Counted from the first letter of the stretch, positions 37,199-46,650 are shown. The stretch: DNA of 64,000 nt from Streptomyces sp. NBC_00236 (GCF_036195045.1 NZ_CP108100.1:3658001-3722000), one strand, 5' to 3'. Notes: generated by a model not told the origin, from the sequence alone. Made by a program: numbers and translations.

Positions 37199-38211
37199 GC
37201 GGTGGCTCCGAAGGTCAGCGGGATGTTGTCGATGAGGCGGGTGGTGCCCACCCGTGCGGCGACGGCGAGGATCGCGTCGCCCGCGGTGCGGTCGTCGGGG
37301 ATCTCGGTGAAGTCCGCCGGGTCCACGAGCGCCAGGTAGTCGAGGGCGAGCGGGGGCTGCTCGGCCGCCGCGTCGTCCAGGATCGCGCGGGCCGCCGCGC
37401 GCACGGCTGCGGGGCCCCCGTCCGGCCTGGCCCGGGCGACGGCCTGGGCGTCGGCCGCGAGCCTCGCCTCGCCGAGCCGGTTGAGTCCGGCGGCCCGGCC
37501 CTCCGTCGCGCCCGTCGTCTGCGCGCGGGCGTGCAGTGCCTGCTGGGCGGCGAGCCGGTCACGGGCCGCGAACAGGGCCCGGGACAGGGCGAGCGCGGTG
37601 TGGCGCTCCTGCGCGTCGAGGAAGCGGTTGCGGCTGGAGAGCGCGAGGCCGTCGGCCTCCCGGGCCGTCTCCACGCCCACGATCTCCACCGGGAAGTTCA
37701 GATCGCGCACCATGCGGCGGATCAGCGCCAGCTGCTGGGCGTCCTTCTGCCCGAAGAACGCGACATCGGGGCGGGTCAGATGGAGCAGCTTGGCGACGAC
37801 CGTGAGCATGCCGTCGAAGTGTCCGGGGCGGGAGGCGCCTTCGAGCCGCTCGCCCATCGGGCCCGCGGAGATCCGGACCTGCGGTTCGCCGCCGGGGTAG
37901 ACCTCGTCGACGGACGGCGCGAAGACCACGTCGGCCCCGGCCGCGCCGGCCACGGCGAGGTCGGCGTCCAGGGTGCGCGGGTAGCGGTCCAGGTCGGCGC
38001 TCTCGCCGAACTGGAGCGGGTTGACGAAGACGGTGACGACGACCTGGCCGCCCGGTCCGACAACCGCACGCGCGGTTTGGATCAGGGAGGCGTGGCCCTG
38101 GTGCAGGGCGCCCATCGTCATGACGACGGCACGCTCGGCCCGGCCCCCCTCGGGGGCGTACCCCGCCAGTTCGGCGGCGGTGCGCAGCAGCGTGGCGGCG
38201 GATGCGGTCAT
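37195..38211 (-). CDS. panC: pantothenate synthetase
   Basis: Condenses pantoate and beta-alanine with ATP to pantothenate. At 338 residues it is longer than typical (about 280-310), with inserted Ala/Arg/Gly-rich sequence in the C-terminal half ([18 protein letters not shown]). The conserved HIGH-like motif is [12 protein letters not shown]. Also present are [46 protein letters not shown] and LSSRNRFLD. The start overlaps the upstream DUF2520 gene by 4 nt, and the stop overlaps nadB by 4 nt, so it sits in a tightly coupled cofactor operon whose last gene, coaX, uses its product. Confidence 0.96.
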   Translation of the reverse strand: MTASAATLLRTAAELAGYAPEGGRAERAVVMTMGALHQGHASLIQTARAVVGPGGQVVVTVFVNPLQFGESADLDRYPRTLDADLAVAGAAGADVVFAPSVDEVYPGGEPQVRISAGPMGERLEGASRPGHFDGMLTVVAKLLHLTRPDVAFFGQKDAQQLALIRRMVRDLNFPVEIVGVETAREADGLALSSRNRFLDAQERHTALALSRALFAARDRLAAQQALHARAQTTGATEGRAAGLNRLGEARLAADAQAVARARPDGGPAAVRAAARAILDDAAAEQPPLALDYLALVDPADFTEIPDDRTAGDAILAVAARVGTTRLIDNIPLTFGATA

Positions 38212-39173
38212 CGGGACTCCTCCGGTCCGGTTCCGGCGATTCCGGGGGTACCCGAGCCGCCCGAGCCATCGGCCAGGACGTCGAGCAGGTCCTCGGCCAG
38301 CTCCGGCTTGAGCATGCCGTGGGAGAGCGCGCGGTCGGCGGTGGCGCGGGCCATCGCGACGTAACCGGCCACCGTCTGCGGGGCATGGGCGCGCAGCTCG
38401 TCGATGTGCGCGGCGACCGTGCCCGCGTCACCGCGCGCGACCGGGCCGGTCAGGGCGGCGTCACCGGAGCGCAGGGCGTTGTCCAGGGCGGCGCCGAGCA
38501 GCGGGCCGAGCATCCGGTCGGGGGCGGCGACCCCCGCCGTGCGCAGCAGCTCCATCGACTGGGCGACCAGGGTGACCAGGTGGTTCGCGCCCAGGGCGAG
38601 CGCCGCGTGGTAGAGCGGGCGGGACTCCTCGGCGATCCACTCGGGTTCGCCGCCCATCTCGATGACCAGCGCCTCCGCGGCGAGCCGCAGCTGCTCGGGC
38701 GCGGTGACCCCGAAGGAGCAGCCGGCCAGCCGCTGGACGTCGACGGAGGTGCCGGTGAACGTCATCGCCGGGTGCAGGGCCAACGGCAGGGCGCCGGCCC
38801 GCAGCGCGGGATCCAGCACCTTCGTCCCGTACCGCCCCGAGGTGTGGACGATCAGCTGGCCGGGGCGGACCGCACCGGTCTCGGCGAGGCCCTCGACGAG
38901 CCCCGGCAGGGCGTCGTCGGGCACCGTCAGCAGGACCAGCTCCGCGCGCGCGAGGACCTCGGCGGGCGGTACCAGCGGTACGTCGGGAAGCAGGGTGGCG
39001 GCGCGGCGCACCGAGGCGTCGGAGACGCCCGACACGGCGACCGGGCGGTGCCCGGCGAGCGCCAGGGAGGCGGCGAGAGCGGGGCCGACACGGCCCGCGC
39101 CCACGACGCCGACGGTGAGCCGGGCAGGACGGTCCCTCGCGTCGAGGGGCTCCTTGGGGGTCATTGCATTCAC
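38208..39173 (-). CDS. Rossmann-like and DUF2520 domain protein
   Basis: A 321-residue predicted oxidoreductase and first gene of the cofactor operon. The N-terminal Rossmann domain has [24 protein letters not shown]. The middle has the family hallmark [13 protein letters not shown]. The C-terminal DUF2520 helical domain has [18 protein letters not shown]. The layout resembles ProC and 2-hydroxyacid dehydrogenases, and in many genomes the gene neighbours panBC. A role as ketopantoate reductase substitute is therefore attractive, but unproven. The GTG at 39173 has GGAAGG 10 nt upstream; an ATG at 39164 is an alternative. Confidence 0.88.
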   Translation of the reverse strand: MNAMTPKEPLDARDRPARLTVGVVGAGRVGPALAASLALAGHRPVAVSGVSDASVRRAATLLPDVPLVPPAEVLARAELVLLTVPDDALPGLVEGLAETGAVRPGQLIVHTSGRYGTKVLDPALRAGALPLALHPAMTFTGTSVDVQRLAGCSFGVTAPEQLRLAAEALVIEMGGEPEWIAEESRPLYHAALALGANHLVTLVAQSMELLRTAGVAAPDRMLGPLLGAALDNALRSGDAALTGPVARGDAGTVAAHIDELRAHAPQTVAGYVAMARATADRALSHGMLKPELAEDLLDVLADGSGGSGTPGIAGTGPEESR

Positions 39174-39256
39174 GCGGCGGTGGCCTTCCGTTCCAGTCCG
39201 CGGGGGGTACCGGACGATTCCTCTGCATGCTACGCCAGCGCATCGCCCCGGCCACC

Positions 39257-39281
39257 GACTGTCCACAGGCTGTGGACAGTC
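39257..39281. promoter_or_regulatory. 25-bp perfect palindrome with DnaA-box-like halves
   Basis: GACTGTCCACAG and CTGTGGACAGTC flank a single G, giving 12-bp exact arms. Each half contains CTGTCCACA, one base away from the Streptomyces DnaA box TTGTCCACA. It lies in the 176-bp divergent region between the DUF2520 operon (39173) and threonine aldolase (39350). It could be a DnaA pair or another dimeric regulator site. Confidence 0.6.
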
Positions 39282-39349
39282 CCGGTCGCGGCGCCACCCG
39301 CCGTCCATATCCTGTGGGCAGGGACTGCGTTCTGCGTGATGATCGTCCC

Positions 39350-40567
39350 ATGGCAGACAGAGACGAGCAGGTGCACGACGGGGCGACGGACGGGCCGCAG
39401 ACCCCCCGCGGATACGGGGACGAGGAGCCCGACCCGCAGCGGCTGCGCCGCATCGCGGCGTGGCGGCAGGCCCGGAAGCTCCTGTCCCGGTCGCCGGTGG
39501 ACCGCCCGCTCGGCGAGCAGCTGGCGTCGCTGACCGCGGGCGCGGCCACGGTCACCGATCTCGACCGGCCCGCCGACATCTACGGCAACGGCGTCGTCGC
39601 CGAGCTGGAGCGGCGGATCGCCGGGCTGCTGGGCACCGAGGAGGCCGCGTTCTTCCCGACCGGGACGATGGCGCAGCAGGTCGCGCTGCGCTGCTGGGCC
39701 GGGCGCACCGGCAACCCGACGGTGGCCCTGCACCCGCTCGCCCACCCCGAGGTGCACGAGCGCGGCGCCCTGTCCGCGGTCACCGGGCTGCGTACCGTCC
39801 ACCCGACGAACGAGCCTCGGCTGCCCACGGCGGACGAGATCCGCGACTTCGCCGAGCCGTTCGGCACCCTGATGCTGGAGCTGCCGCTGCGTGACGCGGG
39901 CTTCGTCCTGCCCACGTGGGAGGAGCTGGAGGCCGTCGTGGCGGCGGCCCGTGAGCGCGACGCGGTGGTGCACTTCGACGGGGCCCGGCTGTGGGAGTGC
40001 GCCGACCGCTTCGGGCGGGAACTGCCGGAGATCGCGGGGCTCGCCGACAGCGTGTACGTGTCGTTCTACAAGACCCTCGGCGGGATCTCCGGGGCGGCGC
40101 TCGCCGGCTCCGCGTCGCTGATCGAGGAGGCCCGCACCTGGCGGCACCGGTACGGCGGCCAGCTCTTCCAGCAGTTCCCGGCGGCGCTCGCCGCGCTGAT
40201 CGGCCTGGACCGGGAGCTGCCGAAGCTGCCGTCGTACGTGGCCCAGGCGAAGGTGGTCGCTGCGGCGCTGGCCGAGGGGTTCACCGAGGCCGGTGCCGGG
40301 TGGTTCCGGGTGCATCCGGACCCCCCGCACACCCACCAGTTCCAGGTCTGGCTGCCCTACCCGGCGGACGTCCTGGAGGAGGCGTCGCTGCGCCAGGCGG
40401 AGGAGACGGGCGTGGCCCTCTTCCGCCTCTGGCACCCGGCAGCCGCGGGCCCGCCCGGGGTGTCGTTCACCGAGGTCACGGTGTCGGAGGCGGGGCTGGA
40501 GTGGACGGCTGCCGACGTCCGCGCGGCGGCGGCGGAGTTCCTGGAGCGGGTGGCCCGGCAGGGGTGA
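39350..40567 (+). CDS. threonine aldolase family PLP enzyme
   Basis: A 405-residue fold-type I PLP enzyme of the beta-eliminating lyase family, most likely a low-specificity L-threonine aldolase (threonine to glycine and acetaldehyde). FFPTGTMAQQVALR is the cofactor phosphate loop region, HFDGARLWEC contains the PLP-binding Asp, and SFYKTLGGISGAALAG has the Schiff-base lysine. The N-terminal 55 residues (GYGDEEPDPQRLRRIAAWRQARKLLS) are an extra helical segment compared with E. coli LtaE. The ATG is at 39350. A 25-bp inverted repeat follows the gene. Confidence 0.9.
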   Translation: MADRDEQVHDGATDGPQTPRGYGDEEPDPQRLRRIAAWRQARKLLSRSPVDRPLGEQLASLTAGAATVTDLDRPADIYGNGVVAELERRIAGLLGTEEAAFFPTGTMAQQVALRCWAGRTGNPTVALHPLAHPEVHERGALSAVTGLRTVHPTNEPRLPTADEIRDFAEPFGTLMLELPLRDAGFVLPTWEELEAVVAAARERDAVVHFDGARLWECADRFGRELPEIAGLADSVYVSFYKTLGGISGAALAGSASLIEEARTWRHRYGGQLFQQFPAALAALIGLDRELPKLPSYVAQAKVVAAALAEGFTEAGAGWFRVHPDPPHTHQFQVWLPYPADVLEEASLRQAEETGVALFRLWHPAAAGPPGVSFTEVTVSEAGLEWTAADVRAAAAEFLERVARQG

Positions 40568-40585
40568 GGCGCGCTGGGCGGGCCG

Positions 40586-40610
40586 CCGATTGACGCCGGC
40601 CGTCAATCGG
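40586..40610. promoter_or_regulatory. inverted repeat upstream of ArsR-type gene
   Basis: CCGATTGACG and CGTCAATCGG are perfect 10-bp arms around CCGGC. It is 19 bp after the threonine aldolase stop and 38 bp before the GTG of the ArsR-type regulator. It could be a terminator for the former, but its AT-containing arms and position also fit an autoregulatory operator. Confidence 0.55.
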
Positions 40611-40647
40611 GGTCCGGACCGCCCCGCCCACCCCGCACCATGGACGG

Positions 40648-41766
40648 GTGAGCGTAACCATCGGCATCGCGGGCCTCGACCCCCGGCACGTCGTCTTCGA
40701 GACCTCGCCCCTCGTCGAGCTGGGGGTCGCCCTGCACGCGCTCTCCGAGCCGGGGCACCACCCCGGGCTGAACGGCTGGGCGACGGCCACCACCACGTCC
40801 CTGGAGCCGGACCTGGCCGACCGGCTGCACGAAGCGGACTTCCTGTGGCGGAACACGTTCTCGGACATCTTCATGCCGTTCGCCGGTGTCCTCGGCGGCG
40901 ACGGCAGGACCGGCGCCGACCTCGCCGAGGACCTGGACATCCTGGACCGGCTGGACGACGAGCGGTTCGTCTCCGCGGCCCTGGAGTTCACCTGCGCGAA
41001 CCTGTACGGGACCGGCGCGGCCTCCCCGCTCCACGACCCCGGCATGCGGGCCCGCGCCCTGGACATGGCGGCGGCGCGCGGGCCGCAGCAGGTGGAGTTC
41101 ACCCAGCGGCTGCTGGCCGACCCCGCCCCGGTACGCCGCTGGATCCGGCGTCTGTTCGAGGACTGCGACCAGGCGTTCTTCGCGGACACCTGGCAGCGGG
41201 TGCGGGTCCCGCTGGCGGCCGACGCACGGCACAAGACGGATCTGCTGCGGCACAAGGGGATCGCCGAGGCCGTACGGGCCGTCTCGCCCGCCCTCTCCGT
41301 CGACGAGGACGGTGCCCGGATCAGCGTCGACAAGCTCACCGAGGGCTCGACCGACGCCACCGACCCCGCCGTCGGCGCCGGACTCACCCTCATCCCGACC
41401 AGCCTCGGCTGGCCGCATCTGATGGTGCTGCACGCCCCGGGCTGGCGACCGGTGATCCACTACCCCGTGCACCGCCCCGAACTGCCCTCGCCCGCCTCGG
41501 TGGAACTGCTCCAGCTCCGGATGGAGGCGCTGGCCCACCCGCTGCGGATGCGTCTGTGCCGCAACATCGCCCGCTCGCCCTACACGACCGGAGAGCTCGC
41601 CGACACGAACGGGATCACCGCCCCCGAGGTCTCCCGCCATCTCACCGTCCTCAAGAAGGCGGGCCTGGTCACGACGCGGCGCCGCGGCCGGTACGTACTG
41701 CACCAGCTGGACCTGACCGTGGTGGCCCGGCTCGGCAGCGACTTCCTGGAGGGGATCCTGCGCTGA
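40648..41766 (+). CDS. ArsR-type winged-helix regulator with DUF5937-like N-terminal domain
   Basis: A 372-residue protein starting with GTG. Residues 1-285 form a large N-terminal domain with no motif I can name, typical of the actinobacterial DUF5937-ArsR group (SPLVELGVALHALSEPGHHPGLNGW at the start). The ArsR helix-turn-helix is at the C-terminus: RMEALAHPLRMRLCRNIARSPYTTGELADTNGITAPEVSRHLTVLKKAGLVTTRRRGRYVLHQL. No metal-binding CxC motif is seen, so it is not a classic metal sensor. It converges on the TmrB-like gene with 21 bp between. The upstream inverted repeat may be its operator. Confidence 0.87.
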   Translation: MSVTIGIAGLDPRHVVFETSPLVELGVALHALSEPGHHPGLNGWATATTTSLEPDLADRLHEADFLWRNTFSDIFMPFAGVLGGDGRTGADLAEDLDILDRLDDERFVSAALEFTCANLYGTGAASPLHDPGMRARALDMAAARGPQQVEFTQRLLADPAPVRRWIRRLFEDCDQAFFADTWQRVRVPLAADARHKTDLLRHKGIAEAVRAVSPALSVDEDGARISVDKLTEGSTDATDPAVGAGLTLIPTSLGWPHLMVLHAPGWRPVIHYPVHRPELPSPASVELLQLRMEALAHPLRMRLCRNIARSPYTTGELADTNGITAPEVSRHLTVLKKAGLVTTRRRGRYVLHQLDLTVVARLGSDFLEGILR

Positions 41767-41787
41767 GAGCCCGGCGGGCGCGCCCTC

Positions 41788-42396
41788 TCAGTCGAACCGG
41801 ATGTGCCGGACCCCCGTCCAGGCCCGCCGCATCCGGTGCCGCAGCGCACTGTCCGTGTCCGGCAGCAGGGTGAGGCCCGCCGACGCGGCGATCCGGTCGG
41901 CGACCTGCGGGACCGTCAGCCGGTCGGTACGGATGTGCTCGGCGAACTCCGGGGCTTCGAGCCGCTCCAGACAGTGGTCCAGCTTCGCGACGGCGAAGCT
42001 CTCGCGCTTCAGTCCGCGCCCGAGGCCGCGCTCTCGCAAGCGCCCCAGCACGGTCTCGCGCTCGGCGAGCAGGGCGAAGTGATGGACCGTCCGCCCGCCC
42101 TCGCGCAGCCGCCCGACGATCTCCGCGAAGTAGCCGGGGTCGACCAGGGTCATCGGGGCGATGACCGTGCCGGGGTGCCCGCTCAGGGCGAGGGCGAGCA
42201 TGTCGTGCACCCCCTGCCGCCACGCCGGCAGGTCCTGGAAGTCGCCGCGCAGCGCGGGCGGCAGCGTCCGGTGCAGCCCGAAGCCGACGTGCTCCGGATC
42301 GCAGACCACGCTGCCGGGCAGCCGTCGCCGGAGTTCGTACGCCGTCTGCGTCTTTCCGCCGCCGAACGGGCCGTTGATCCAGAGGAGCACGCCCAC
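41788..42396 (-). CDS. TmrB-like P-loop ATP-binding protein
   Basis: A 202-residue P-loop protein starting with GTG. Walker A is WINGPFGGGKTQTAYELRRRL at the very N-terminus. The rest follows the layout I know from TmrB, the tunicamycin-resistance protein of Bacillus: CDPEHVGFGLHRTLP, DFQDLPAWRQGV, APMTLVDPGYFAEIVGRLREGGRTVHHFALLAERE and EHIRTDRLTVPQVADRIA. TmrB binds tunicamycin; whether this member does is unknown. It starts 3 nt before the response regulator stop region and is probably the third gene of a histidine kinase-regulator operon. Confidence 0.85.
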   Translation of the reverse strand: MGVLLWINGPFGGGKTQTAYELRRRLPGSVVCDPEHVGFGLHRTLPPALRGDFQDLPAWRQGVHDMLALALSGHPGTVIAPMTLVDPGYFAEIVGRLREGGRTVHHFALLAERETVLGRLRERGLGRGLKRESFAVAKLDHCLERLEAPEFAEHIRTDRLTVPQVADRIAASAGLTLLPDTDSALRHRMRRAWTGVRHIRFD

Positions 42397-42399
42397 CGG

Positions 42400-43074
42400 T
42401 CAGCCCGCCCCGCCTCCGGCGCGCACCAGCCCCGTCTCGTAGGCGAGGACCACGACCTGCACCCGGTCGCGCAGGCCCAGCTTGGTCAGGATCCGGCCGA
42501 CATGTGTCTTCACGGTCGCCTCGGAGAGCACCAGCCGACCCGCGATCTCGCCGTTCGACAGGCCCTGGGCGACCAACAGCATCACCTCGCGTTCGCGTTC
42601 GGTGAGCTTGGCGACGTCCTTGTGCTGCGGCTCGGCCGTACTGCTGGGCAGCATCGGCGAGAAGCGGTCGAGCAGCCGGCGGGTGGTGGACGGGGCGACG
42701 ACGGCGTCGCCGCTGTGCACGGAACGGATCGCTGCGAGCAGTTCACCCGGCGGCACGTCCTTGAGCATGAAGCCGCTGGCCCCTGCCTTCAGCCCCGAGA
42801 AGGCGTACTCGTCGAGGTCGAACGTCGTCAGGATGAGCACCTTGGGCGCATCGGGCTGCGCGCAGATGCGGCGGGTGGCCTCGACCCCGTCCAGCCGGGG
42901 CATCCGCACGTCCATGAGCACCACGTCGACGGCGGTGGAGCGGAGGTTCTCGATCGCCTCCGCGCCGTCACCCGCCTCGGCGACGACCTCCATGTCCGGC
43001 TGCGCGGCGAGCACCATCCGGAAGCCTGTACGCAGCAGCGCCTGGTCGTCGACGAGCATCACGCGGATCGCCAT
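42400..43074 (-). CDS. NarL/FixJ family response regulator
   Basis: A 224-residue response regulator. The receiver has [14 protein letters not shown] (Asp9, Asp10), phospho-acceptor Asp55 in [18 protein letters not shown], and [12 protein letters not shown] with the conserved Lys. The LuxR-type DNA-binding domain at about 155-215 has [53 protein letters not shown]. The ATG is at 43074. It is downstream of its cognate kinase (71 bp) and followed after 3 nt by the TmrB-like gene. Confidence 0.95.
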   Translation of the reverse strand: MAIRVMLVDDQALLRTGFRMVLAAQPDMEVVAEAGDGAEAIENLRSTAVDVVLMDVRMPRLDGVEATRRICAQPDAPKVLILTTFDLDEYAFSGLKAGASGFMLKDVPPGELLAAIRSVHSGDAVVAPSTTRRLLDRFSPMLPSSTAEPQHKDVAKLTEREREVMLLVAQGLSNGEIAGRLVLSEATVKTHVGRILTKLGLRDRVQVVVLAYETGLVRAGGGAG

Positions 43075-43145
43075 GGGGTCCCTGTCTCCTGTTTCGTCCT
43101 GCGGTCGGTTCGGCCTGGTCCGGACGGAGGGGCACTGGTGCTGCA

Positions 43146-44360
43146 CTAGTTCGCGGCCTTGAGCGGCAGCAGCGCGCTGATACGGAATCCGCCGCCGGGG
43201 CGCGGTCCGGCGTCCAGTGTGCCGCCGACCATGCCGACCCGTTCGCGCATACCGATCATGCCGTGGCCCGCCCCGTCGGCGCCGCCGTCCTCGTACAGTT
43301 CGTGCGCCGCGCCCCGGCCGTCGTCCTCCACCAGCAGGCCGAGCCCGTCGTCGAAGTAGACCAGCCGCACACTTGCCCCGGCGTTCGGACCGCCGTGCTT
43401 GCGGGTGTTGGTCAGCGCCTCCTGCACGATGCGGTACGCCGTCAGCTCGACTCCGCTGGGCAGCGAGCGCGGAGTGCCCTCGACCCTGAAATCGACGGCC
43501 AGACCGGCCGCTCTGACCTGCTCGATCAGATCCTCGATCTGCTCGACGTCGGGCTGCGGAACGTACTCCCCCGTCTCCGGGCCGTCGCCCGTGCGCAGCA
43601 CGCCCAGCAGCCGGCGCATCTCCGCGAGCGCCTGCCGGCCGGTGCTGGAGATCGTCTCCAGCGCCTGCCGGGCCTGGTCGGGGGCCGCGTCCATCACATA
43701 GGCGGCACCGTCCGCCTGCACCACCATCACCGAGACGTTGTGTGCGACGACGTCGTGGAGCTCGCGGGCGATACGGGCCCGCTCGGCCGCCACCGCGACC
43801 TTCGACTGCGCCTCGCGCTCCCGCTCCAGCCGGGCGGCCCGCTCCTCCAGTTGGTCGAAGTAGGCCCGCCTGGTCCGCATCGAGTCGCCGAGCACCCAGG
43901 CCAGCACGAACGGCACCGTCATCACGACGACGAGGAAGACCGACTCCGCCCAGCTGCGCGGCATGTCCTCCGGCTCCGGCCAGCGGAGCTGGGAGAGCGT
44001 GGCCGCGCACAGACTGCATGCCAGGGCGAGCCGGGAGGCCCAGCGTTCGCCCACCGTGGCCACGGTGAAGGTGATCACCAGCATGGCGAAGTTCGCGACC
44101 GTCGGTCTGACCCCGAACGCCAGCTGGGCCACGCCCATCGCGATGGCGAGCAGCAGCATCTTCTCGGGCGCGCGCCGGCGCAGCGCCACGACGACACAGA
44201 GGCCGATGACGATCGGCACGATGGCGATGCGCTCGGCGCGGCCGCCGTGCCCCACGTCGCCGACCACGATGGTCATGCCGGAGATCCCGAGGAGGAAGAC
44301 AGCCCAGAAGCAGTCGACGCCCGTCGGGTGTCTGCGGATGAAGTCGTAGAGGCGCTGCAC
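43146..44360 (-). CDS. sensor histidine kinase, NarL-partner (HisKA_3) family
   Basis: A 404-residue membrane kinase starting with GTG. About five hydrophobic segments lie in the first 160 residues ([60 protein letters not shown]), with almost no extracellular domain, so it may sense within the membrane. A short coiled coil ([15 protein letters not shown]) leads to His202 in [19 protein letters not shown]. The ATPase domain has [24 protein letters not shown] and [11 protein letters not shown]. This intramembrane architecture is typical of kinases for cell-envelope-active antibiotics, consistent with the TmrB-like neighbour. Confidence 0.94.
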   Translation of the reverse strand: MQRLYDFIRRHPTGVDCFWAVFLLGISGMTIVVGDVGHGGRAERIAIVPIVIGLCVVVALRRRAPEKMLLLAIAMGVAQLAFGVRPTVANFAMLVITFTVATVGERWASRLALACSLCAATLSQLRWPEPEDMPRSWAESVFLVVVMTVPFVLAWVLGDSMRTRRAYFDQLEERAARLEREREAQSKVAVAAERARIARELHDVVAHNVSVMVVQADGAAYVMDAAPDQARQALETISSTGRQALAEMRRLLGVLRTGDGPETGEYVPQPDVEQIEDLIEQVRAAGLAVDFRVEGTPRSLPSGVELTAYRIVQEALTNTRKHGGPNAGASVRLVYFDDGLGLLVEDDGRGAAHELYEDGGADGAGHGMIGMRERVGMVGGTLDAGPRPGGGFRISALLPLKAAN

Positions 44361-44456
44361 GTAACCCAGCGTAGGGAAAGGCGAGGGGGGCGCGGGTCAG
44401 CCGAAGGGCCGATCCAGGTCCGGAGACCGTACTCCCCAAGGTGGAGACTTGGGAAC

Positions 44457-45449
44457 GTGACGGATGAGTGGCGTGGGTGGCAGGAGGCGGCCGAGACCGC
44501 TTTGTACGGGGACGGGGGGTTCTACCGGAGCCAGGAGGGGCCCGCGGGGCATTTCCGCACCTCGGTGCACGCCTCCCCGCTGTTCGCCGCGGCCGTCGCC
44601 CGGCTGCTGGTCAGGACGGCCGGGGAACTGCGGACCTCGTGTGTGGACCTGGTGGATCTGGGGGCGGGGCGCGGAGAGCTGTTGACGGGAGTGCTCGCCG
44701 CGCTGCCGGCCGAGGGCGGGGACGGCCTCACGGTACGGGCGTACGCCGTGGAGCTCGCCGCCCGTCCGCCCGGCCTGGACCCACGGGTCCAGTGGTGCGC
44801 GAAGCCGCCGCAGGGAGTGTGCGGGCTGCTGTTCGCCAACGAGTGGCTGGACAACGTGCCGGTACCGGTCGCCGAGACGGACCCGGACGGCATCGAGCGG
44901 TACGTCCTGGTGCGGACGGCGGACGGTGCGGAACGGCTGGGCGACCCGGTGAGCGGGGCGGACGCCCGGTGGCTGCGCCGCTGGTGGCCCTCGGCGGGGC
45001 CGGGCAGCAGGGCGGAGATCGGCCGCCCGCGCGACGAGGCGTGGGCGGATGCGGTGGCCACGCTGTCCGGCGGGATCGCGGTGGCGGTGGACTACTGCCA
45101 CGTACGGGAGGAGCGACCGCCGTTCGGCACGCTGACGGGCTTCCGGGCGGGGCGCGAGGTACGGCCGGTGCCCGACGGCAGCTGCGACCTCACCTCGCAC
45201 GTGGCTCTGGACGCGTGTGCGGCCGCGGGCGGGCCGGGAGCGGAGATCCGCACGCAACGCGAGGCGCTGCGGCAGCTGGGCATCACTGGTGAACGCCCGC
45301 CGCTGTCGCTCGCGGCGAGCGATCCGGCGGGTTACGTGCGGGCACTGGCCTCGGCGGGCGAGGCCGCGGAACTCACGTCCCGGGGCGGACTGGGCGACTT
45401 CGGCTGGCTGACGCAGCGGGTGGGCCCTCTCAGCCCCTCCGGCGACTGA
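44457..45449 (+). CDS. MidA-family (COG1565/NDUFAF7-like) SAM-dependent methyltransferase
   Basis: A 330-residue methyltransferase from the GTG at 44457. Family features are [24 protein letters not shown] near the N-terminus, SAM motif [19 protein letters not shown], and [15 protein letters not shown], the conserved NE-D-P loop of MidA proteins. The eukaryotic homologue NDUFAF7 dimethylates an arginine of NDUFS2, the NuoD homologue. Here a nuoD paralogue starts 58 bp downstream, which makes NuoD the obvious candidate substrate. The last five residues, SPSGD, and the stop come from a dispersed repeat (45432-45452). The protein is shorter than the roughly 380-residue bacterial MidA. Confidence 0.85.
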   Translation: MTDEWRGWQEAAETALYGDGGFYRSQEGPAGHFRTSVHASPLFAAAVARLLVRTAGELRTSCVDLVDLGAGRGELLTGVLAALPAEGGDGLTVRAYAVELAARPPGLDPRVQWCAKPPQGVCGLLFANEWLDNVPVPVAETDPDGIERYVLVRTADGAERLGDPVSGADARWLRRWWPSAGPGSRAEIGRPRDEAWADAVATLSGGIAVAVDYCHVREERPPFGTLTGFRAGREVRPVPDGSCDLTSHVALDACAAAGGPGAEIRTQREALRQLGITGERPPLSLAASDPAGYVRALASAGEAAELTSRGGLGDFGWLTQRVGPLSPSGD

Positions 45450-45452
45450 GGA
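45432..45452 (+). repeat. dispersed short repeat, copy C, overlapping the MidA-like gene 3' end
   Basis: AGCCCCTCCGGCGACTGAGGA supplies codons for SPSGD and the TGA stop (45447-45449). It matches copies A (6029-6050) and B (8114-8134, minus strand). A terminator hairpin follows directly at 45460-45478. Confidence 0.75.
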
Positions 45453-45459
45453 GCGGGGT

Positions 45460-45478
45460 CCGGGGGCAGCGCCCCCGG
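45460..45478. terminator. hairpin after the MidA-like gene
   Basis: CCGGGGGC (45460-45467) and GCCCCCGG (45471-45478) form a perfect 8-bp stem with loop AGC. It lies 10 bp past the stop codon and about 30 bp before the nuoD-like start. It may limit read-through between the two genes. Confidence 0.6.
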
Positions 45479-45507
45479 AATCGGGCCCGCAGGCAATACT
45501 GTCCCCC

Positions 45508-46650
45508 ATGACGGAGACGACAGTCGGCATCGGCGGCGCGGCGGAGAGCACCGACATGGTGCTCAACATCGGCCCCCAGCACCCCTCCACCCATGGCGTG
45601 CTCCGTCTGCGCATCGTCCTGGACGGCGAACGCATCCAGCACGCCGAACCGGTCATCGGTTACATGCACCGCGGCGCGGAGAAGCTCTTCGAGGCCCGCG
45701 ACTACCGGCAGATCGTGATGCTCGCCAACCGCCACGACTGGCTGTCGGCGTTCTCCAACGAACTGGGCGTCGTGATGGCCGTCGAGCGGATGCTCGGCAT
45801 GGAGGTGCCGGAGCGCGCGGTGTGGACCCGCACCCTGCTCGCCGAGCTGAACCGGGTCCTCAACCACCTGATGTTCCTCGGCTCGTACCCGCTGGAACTC
45901 GGCGGGATCACTCCGGTGTTCTACGCGTTCCGGGAGCGCGAGGAGCTCCAGGCCGTGATGGAGGAGGTCTCCGGCGGCCGGATGCACTACATGTTCAACC
46001 GGGTCGGCGGCCTCAAGGAGGACCTCCCGGCGGGCTGGCTCGGCCGCGCCCGGGACGCCGTCGCGTCGGTCCGTTCCCGCATGGACGTCTACGACAAGCT
46101 GGTGCTCGGCAACGAGATCTTCCGGGGCCGTACCCGTGGAGTGGGCGTCCTGTCGGCGGAGGCGGTGCACGCCTACGGGGTGTCCGGGCCGATCGCCCGC
46201 GCCTCGGGCGTCGACTTCGACCTGCGGCGCGACGAGCCGTATCTGGCGTACGGGGAGCTCCAGGACACCCTGAAGGTCGTCACCCGTACCGAGGGCGACT
46301 GCCTGGCCCGGTTCGAGTGCCTGCTGGAGCAGACGCACAACGCGCTTGACCTGGCGGACGCCTGCCTGGACCGGATGGCGGACCTGGCGCCGGGTCCGAT
46401 CAACCAGCGGCTGCCCAAGGTACTGAAGGCCCCCGAGGGACACACCTACGCCTGGACCGAGAACCCGCTCGGCGTCAACGGCTACTACCTGGTGTCCAAG
46501 GGCGAGAAGACCCCGTACCGGCTGAAGCTCCGCTCCGCCTCGTTCAACAACATCCAGGCGCTCACCGAACTGCTGCCGGGCACGCTCGTCGCCGACATGG
46601 TGGCGATTCTCGGTTCGCTGTTCTTCGTCGTCGGCGACATCGACAAGTAG
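45508..46650 (+). CDS. nuoD2: NuoD-like NADH-quinone oxidoreductase subunit D (extra copy)
   Basis: A 380-residue 49-kDa-subunit homologue of complex I, located away from a nuo operon. Conserved parts are [33 protein letters not shown] (Arg55), [38 protein letters not shown] and the C-terminus [11 protein letters not shown]. The usual terminal DPVMGEVDR is changed to FFVVGDIDK, and the protein is somewhat shorter than typical NuoD (about 410-440). S. coelicolor carries such a second nuoD in this place, from memory. It may be an alternative complex I subunit or a specialised hydrogenase-like subunit. The MidA-like gene just upstream suggests methylation. Confidence 0.9.
   Translation: MTETTVGIGGAAESTDMVLNIGPQHPSTHGVLRLRIVLDGERIQHAEPVIGYMHRGAEKLFEARDYRQIVMLANRHDWLSAFSNELGVVMAVERMLGMEVPERAVWTRTLLAELNRVLNHLMFLGSYPLELGGITPVFYAFREREELQAVMEEVSGGRMHYMFNRVGGLKEDLPAGWLGRARDAVASVRSRMDVYDKLVLGNEIFRGRTRGVGVLSAEAVHAYGVSGPIARASGVDFDLRRDEPYLAYGELQDTLKVVTRTEGDCLARFECLLEQTHNALDLADACLDRMADLAPGPINQRLPKVLKAPEGHTYAWTENPLGVNGYYLVSKGEKTPYRLKLRSASFNNIQALTELLPGTLVADMVAILGSLFFVVGDIDK

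Noticed and set aside
39257..39281. Chromosomal replication origin
   Set aside because: Only two DnaA-box-like sequences are present and dnaA, dnaN and many boxes are absent; the location is a normal promoter region.
43263..44456. Long upstream extension of the MidA-like reading frame
   Set aside because: The extension runs antisense through the histidine kinase gene. The GTG at 44457 begins the conserved domain and lies just beyond the kinase start.
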